Origin: Candidatus Bathyarchaeota archaeon | GTDB taxonomy: Archaea > Thermoproteota > Bathyarchaeia > 40CM-2-53-6 > RBG-13-38-9 | Direction of reading: 5' to 3' | Assembly (NCBI GenBank): GCA_018396565.1 | Contig: JAGTQO010000067.1 | Coordinates: 1 to 8,439, forward strand | Length of the DNA stretch: 8,439 nucleotides | Shown here: piece after piece, positions 5,596 to 8,439 of the stretch | How the letters are laid out: every line of letters begins with the position of its first letter | Position numbering within the stretch: the stretch's first letter is position 1 | Translations under genes and position numbers: made by a program | Notes under the pieces: generated by a model | Seen by the model: the letters and a program-made list of their open reading frames with translations, nothing else | Databases searched by the model: none | Told to the model about the DNA's origin: nothing

Positions 5596-5856
5596 CAATA
5601 TGCGTAGTTCAAACTTCCATGAAGTTTTGATGAAATTGACATGCGTTCTGAAAAGTTAGTTTAAATGTTGTTGGCAACCCAAATAAATTCTAGACAACGA
5701 ACTTTGGTAGCATATGGATTTTTCACGAGCGTCTCTCTCCTAATATGAGAAGCCGATGAAGATTTAGTGTTGTTATGTAGGTCTGTTGATGGCTATCCAA
5801 AGGATGGCGGGAAAGCCGGTCTCAATTCGAGTCCTTATGTGATACCGGTGCTTGAC
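5596..5856. other. Spacer between HEPN 3 and the vapBC3 promoter
   Basis: I find no supported gene. An inverted repeat AAACTTC-CAT-GAAGTTT is present at 5611-5627, about 60 nt upstream of vapB3. A plus-strand open stretch around 5770-5888 has protein-like content but no family I recognise and no clear start. Confidence 0.4.
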
Positions 5857-6309
5857 TCAGGTGAAACTCGTCCTACCCTTGGCCTCCATAAATGAGAGTA
5901 GGAGTTTCTCACATAGTCGGTGGGTTTTCTCCGCCTTGCTGACGGCGCTTTCAGCTTCCCTCCCACCTATTATTTCTTCAGGAGATAAGTACTCTTCTTC
6001 ACTACCGTAAAATGCGATTTCCCTCTTGGAAGCGAGGACTTTTGAAGCCTCACACATATCTTCCAACTCTTCTTTAAACCATTCAGGGAATCTCTCCTTC
6101 ACTCTCAATAATACATCTGAGACATCGTGTACTTTAGGGTATTCTATGCCGACAAGCTTCAATGATGCTTTGAGTGAAAGTTCAACGCACTCTTGAGAAA
6201 GTCTCAAGGAGTAAGGATAGTTACCGTCTTTCAAAGCTCCAGCGGCATCTTTCAATCTGCTTCTCGCCTGTTGAAGGTAGGCTGCCGCTATCTTGAACAT
6301 TCTATCCAT
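5857..6309 (-). CDS. HEPN-domain protein, partner of MNT 3
   Basis: This 150-residue HEPN protein starts at ATG 6309, 8 nt inside the end of the MNT 3 gene. It is clearly related to the other two: CVELSLKASLKL (41-52) and YPKVHDVSDVL (57-67). The site corresponding to R-x4-6-H reads R96-EIAF-Y101-G-S103-E. Tyr replaces His as in the sister proteins, but Ser also replaces the downstream Tyr that is the AMPylation site in studied HepT proteins. So either modification occurs elsewhere (Tyr101 is adjacent) or this pair works differently. The C-terminal tail beyond about residue 138 is longer than in the others. Confidence 0.88.
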   Translation of the reverse strand: MDRMFKIAAAYLQQARSRLKDAAGALKDGNYPYSLRLSQECVELSLKASLKLVGIEYPKVHDVSDVLLRVKERFPEWFKEELEDMCEASKVLASKREIAFYGSEEEYLSPEEIIGGREAESAVSKAEKTHRLCEKLLLSFMEAKGRTSFT

Positions 6310-7045
6310 ATGGGATCGCTTTCACATATCCAAAGTCAGGATGTAGGTCCCAATACCATTTATTCTTTTCAATATAGACCTTTCTAACTTTAGCATCTAT
6401 AAGTTTCAGTTTTAGCTTCAAGAGTAGATTCTCTAAGAAACCATCTTCATCATAAACAATCTTAGAATCATCAACCATATCGAGCATTATTAAAGGAAGC
6501 TTCTCCGCCTCAAATTTTCTCAGAGGATAGAAACTTAAGAATGTATAGATCTTATTATCTTGAAGAAACCTGATCTCATCACCCACTCTCTTTTCAACAA
6601 TTCTCGTTAAGAACTCAATTCTTTCCCCTAAGGTTCCTTTGAAATCGTTTGAGACAGTGAATAAGTCTACGTCACTGGTGTCGCCTGCGGTTCCTCTGGC
6701 TACGGAGCCATAGACTGCGAGTGAGGTTAAATCGATGTTTTCTCTTAAGGCCTTACAGCAATCGTAGATGAGCTTCAAATATCTTTCTTGAGGAATCTTC
6801 AATCTATTAATTTTGCCTGAGGCTATGGAAATGAAAGTTTCAGGGTCCATCAACCTATACAATCTAGGCCTGCTTCTTTCGAAAATTGTTAACAGAGATT
6901 CTTTATGCAGCTTGCTCAGAATCGCTTTAACCATTTCAGGACTAGCAGGGAGGACTTTCAATATATCTTCAAACCTAAACGTCTGCAGTTTAAAACTTTC
7001 ATAGAGTATTGCGTAGGCCTCGCCGGCCCATCTTGGAATCCACAT
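6302..7045 (-). CDS. MNT-type nucleotidyltransferase with N-terminal winged helix (pair 3)
   Basis: This 247-residue protein is built like MNT 1. Residues 8-66 form a winged-helix-like region (FRFEDILKVL, a recognition-helix candidate SPEMVKAILSKLHKESLL, and wing PRLYRLMD). Residues 104-200 form the minimal nucleotidyltransferase with GSVARG (113-118), metal-binding Asp125/Asp127 in TSDVD, and the LPLIMLDMVDDSKIVYD strand-helix. The C-terminus has the same KWYWDLHP element as the sister proteins. The expected role is AMP transfer onto its HEPN partner plus operon autoregulation. ATG 7045 fits a TATA element identical to that of MNT 1. Base composition is more A/T-rich than in pairs 1 and 2, so the three pairs were probably acquired separately rather than by recent tandem duplication. 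Confidence 0.9.
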   Translation of the reverse strand: MWIPRWAGEAYAILYESFKLQTFRFEDILKVLPASPEMVKAILSKLHKESLLTIFERSRPRLYRLMDPETFISIASGKINRLKIPQERYLKLIYDCCKALRENIDLTSLAVYGSVARGTAGDTSDVDLFTVSNDFKGTLGERIEFLTRIVEKRVGDEIRFLQDNKIYTFLSFYPLRKFEAEKLPLIMLDMVDDSKIVYDEDGFLENLLLKLKLKLIDAKVRKVYIEKNKWYWDLHPDFGYVKAIPYG

Positions 7046-7070
7046 AATAAGTAAACAAATAATTCACCTA

Positions 7071-7082
7071 AATAAATAGTTT
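7071..7082 (-). promoter_or_regulatory. TATA element of the MNT-HEPN 3 operon
   Basis: On the minus strand this reads AAACTATTTATT, identical over 12 nt to the element before MNT 1. Its end is 25 nt from ATG 7045, against 23 nt in MNT 1. Both imply leaderless transcripts. Confidence 0.6.
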
Positions 7083-7216
7083 GCCATTAATTCAAAAACT
7101 CAACCACACACCATCAATGTGAAGAAGGTCGACATCGAAACAGCACTCCAGCCGAGTTCAAAGCCTCCTAGACCCTATCTATCAACAGCCCCAACCAGAC
7201 AGGAAAAGCATTTAAT

Positions 7217-7226
7217 CTTTTATATT
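7217..7226 (+). promoter_or_regulatory. TATA box upstream of the 32-codon ORF
   Basis: CTTTTATATT is a strong archaeal TATA box. A start site about 26 nt downstream (near 7247) would give a leader of roughly 44 nt ending in the ribosome binding site AAGGGAG (7275-7281), 9 nt before ATG 7291. Confidence 0.6.
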
Positions 7227-7290
7227 GCGCTTACCATCTAAGTAATATACGTTTGAGATAGTAAGCCACCTAACAAGGGAGTTGTCTAGA

Positions 7291-7389
7291 ATGGCTACAG
7301 TTCTAAGGAGAAGATTCGGCAAGCTCCGCCCAAAAAGAATCCTGGGCCGGCTAGTTGAGTATAGGGAAGAAACATGGCGGTCAGGGTAA
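7291..7389 (+). CDS. Small basic 32-residue protein, unknown, overlapping a retropepsin-like gene
   Basis: This short ORF starts at ATG 7291 with AAGGGAG 9 nt upstream and a good TATA box further up. The product, MATVLRRRFGKLRPKR followed by ILGRLVEYREETWRSG, is strongly basic in its first half and acidic/aromatic near the end. Its last 16 nt overlap the start of the next gene, as in the TA pairs of this window. I do not recognise the family with certainty. The layout suggests a small regulatory or antitoxin-like partner, but this is inference. It could also be a leader peptide that couples translation. Confidence 0.55.
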   Translation: MATVLRRRFGKLRPKRILGRLVEYREETWRSG

Positions 7390-7799
7390 AGATCAGAATT
7401 AATTTTGATGGAAAAGAGTTAGAGACCTCCGCTCTAGTAAACACAGGATTTGAAACTGATCAACCTGAGATTCTGCTCCCAGCCAGACTAGCCGAGCTTC
7501 TTGACCTATATCCGCCGAAGGCGGGCTCACTACTTCAAGAGTACAGTGTTGTCGGAGGGACAACCGCAGTCATCAAGAGTCCTGAAAAGATTAATGTACA
7601 ACTCTCGATCGAGGATCGAAAGACCGGTTCCGTCGAAGCTACGGCACTCATCTCTGACAGAGAAGATGAGGTTCTGATCAGCGACTCCCTAGCCTCAGAG
7701 CTTAGAATATCGATAGAAGATGCGAAGGAAGGGCTTTGGAGGCTCAGGGATGAGTCTGTTGAAAAAGTCAGGTCAACAAGTAAACCGCAGTACTGGTGA
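7374..7799 (+). CDS. Retropepsin-like (clan AA) small protein with Asn at the catalytic Asp position
   Basis: This 141-residue protein has the layout of single-domain retropepsin-like aspartic proteases. There is a beta-rich N-terminus (VRVKIRINFDGKELETSALV), then N23-T24-G25 where the family has Asp-Thr/Ser-Gly. The strand ILLPARLAELLDL follows, and VLISDSLASELRISI (100-114) matches the hydrophobic 'LxGxxxLexLGl' end of the fold. The C-terminus is SKPQYW. Asn instead of Asp would normally abolish proteolysis, so it may be a binding protein with a protease fold. It starts at ATG 7374 inside the 32-codon ORF, with GGGAAG as ribosome binding site. I am confident in the fold, less so in any activity. 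Confidence 0.72.
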   Translation: MAVRVKIRINFDGKELETSALVNTGFETDQPEILLPARLAELLDLYPPKAGSLLQEYSVVGGTTAVIKSPEKINVQLSIEDRKTGSVEATALISDREDEVLISDSLASELRISIEDAKEGLWRLRDESVEKVRSTSKPQYW

Positions 7800-8119
7800 T
7801 AGAAGTAGGTAAAAGAGGGCTCGGCGGATCGTTTCACCTAAAGCCTCCCACCCAGTGTCTACCTAGACAGTTCACGAGGATCCATCCAGCGGCCAATCGG
7901 AAGTCTCATCTATTTTTCTCCTCATTCTCAGGGCGAGTTGCTTCATCCCTATTATGTTGTTTTAACTCAATCGATTAGAAAAGGGACTTATTTTAGAATA
8001 GCGGTCGTGGCGCACTTTAGAAATCCAGCCTCATTCAGGAAAATATTTTGCTTACACTGGAAGCCACCAAAACGTTTGAATGGAGCCATGATAGACATTT
8101 CAAATTGGAGACGACAGAC
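7800..8119 (+). other. Non-coding or eroded stretch between the two retropepsin-like genes
   Basis: No gene is supported here. Short open frames exist on the plus strand but have odd composition and no recognisable motif. A T5 run followed by pyrimidines (TATTTTTCTC, about 7911-7920) could end transcription of the preceding pair. From 8021 to 8119 the frame of the following gene is open, but a start is only convincing at TTG 8120. Confidence 0.35.
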
Positions 8120-8439
8120 TTGGGCTATACCTATGTGGATCTCGTTGTGAAGGGTGGCTTCAAGTACTGTCAGGGCTTTGGTGGATACATGGTCGGCTTA
8201 TGGATCCCGAGACCATCTCTGGGATAGGACTCCATGAAACACCTTTCGAGGTGGAGTTGACGCTTGCAGATAAGAGGAAGGCTAAGGTGAAGCTGTACTT
8301 GGCCGAGGTTGAGGCTGGGGGTAGGAGGGGATCAGTCTTCGTAGCGGAGCTCGATGTGGCCACACCTATAATGGGAGCCTACGCCCTTGAGACTCTAGGG
8401 CTGAAGCCAGACCCCACCACTGGCAGGCTGGAGATCGTT
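8120..8439 (+). pseudogene. Frameshifted retropepsin-like (clan AA) gene, cut by the window edge
   Basis: From TTG 8120 (GGAG at 8106-8109 upstream) the frame reads GYTYVDLVVKGGFK and then CQGFGGYMVGL before a stop at 8225-8227. The adjacent frame, open from 8149, reads MDPETISGIGLHETPFEVEL from ATG 8200 and continues through ADKRKAKVKL, VATPIMGAYALETLGL and KPDPTTGRLEIV to the window end. Together they spell one retropepsin-like protein. The N-terminal GYTYVDL strand, the GFGGY that usually follows Asp-Thr/Ser-Gly, and the LG..LE.LGL..DP.TGRLE end are all there. The frame change falls near 8197-8200, and the catalytic Asp before GFGGY is absent. I infer a decayed gene. A sequencing indel or a shorter active form starting at 8200 cannot be excluded. 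Confidence 0.65.

Noticed and set aside
5056..5607. Long plus-strand open frame of 183 codons
   Set aside because: It lies antisense to vapC3 and vapB3, which both carry clear domain motifs; its product is Leu/Ser/Phe-rich nonsense.
5824..5834. AATTCGAGTCC resembling a tRNA T-loop
   Set aside because: No T-stem, anticodon arm or acceptor pairing can be built around it.
7796..8150. Two short plus-strand open frames after the retropepsin-like gene
   Set aside because: Odd composition, no motif, and they overlap the start of the better supported retropepsin-like pseudogene.
8160..8363. Minus-strand open frame of 67 codons
   Set aside because: Shadow of the retropepsin-like gene on the plus strand; Ser/Thr/Pro-rich with no pattern.
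1..8439. CRISPR array, insertion sequence or integrase
   Set aside because: No regularly spaced repeats, transposase or recombinase motifs, or terminal inverted repeats were seen on either strand.

Overview
The window looks archaeal. Several genes have A/T-rich TATA boxes 25-30 nt before the start codon with almost no leader, which fits archaeal leaderless transcription. Neighbouring genes overlap by 4-25 nt, GTG and TTG starts occur, Arg is often AGG/AGA, and the families present (VapBC, MNT-HEPN, retropepsin-like small proteins) are typical of thermophilic archaea. The lineage cannot be fixed from this sequence, and there is no housekeeping gene.

The stretch is almost entirely a toxin-antitoxin (TA) island with decayed copies between intact ones. 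From left to right: a broken AbrB-type antitoxin relic (34-153, +); vapBC pair 1 with a ribbon-helix-helix antitoxin (220-838, -); MNT-HEPN pair 1 (1145-2322, +); vapBC pair 2 with an AbrB-type antitoxin (2503-3173, -); MNT-HEPN pair 2 (3599-4551, +), whose N-terminal winged-helix region appears eroded; a possible relic (4583-4741, +); vapBC pair 3 with an AbrB-type antitoxin (4898-5553, -), whose PIN toxin has Gln where the second catalytic acid should be; MNT-HEPN pair 3 (5857-7045, -); a 32-codon basic ORF overlapping a retropepsin-like protein (7291-7799, +); and a second, frameshifted retropepsin-like gene running off the right edge (8120-8439, +).

Each two-gene module has the antitoxin or nucleotidyltransferase first and the toxin or HEPN gene overlapping it. 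This fits translational coupling and autoregulation by the DNA-binding partner. Inverted or direct repeats lie at the promoters of vapB1, MNT1, vapB2 and vapB3 and are good operator candidates. MNT1 and MNT3 share an identical 12-nt TATA-containing element. All three HEPN proteins have Tyr in place of the His of the usual R-x4-6-H RNase motif, so they form one divergent subgroup. The least familiar element is the overlapping pair at 7291-7799, which has TA-like layout but belongs to no TA type I can name.
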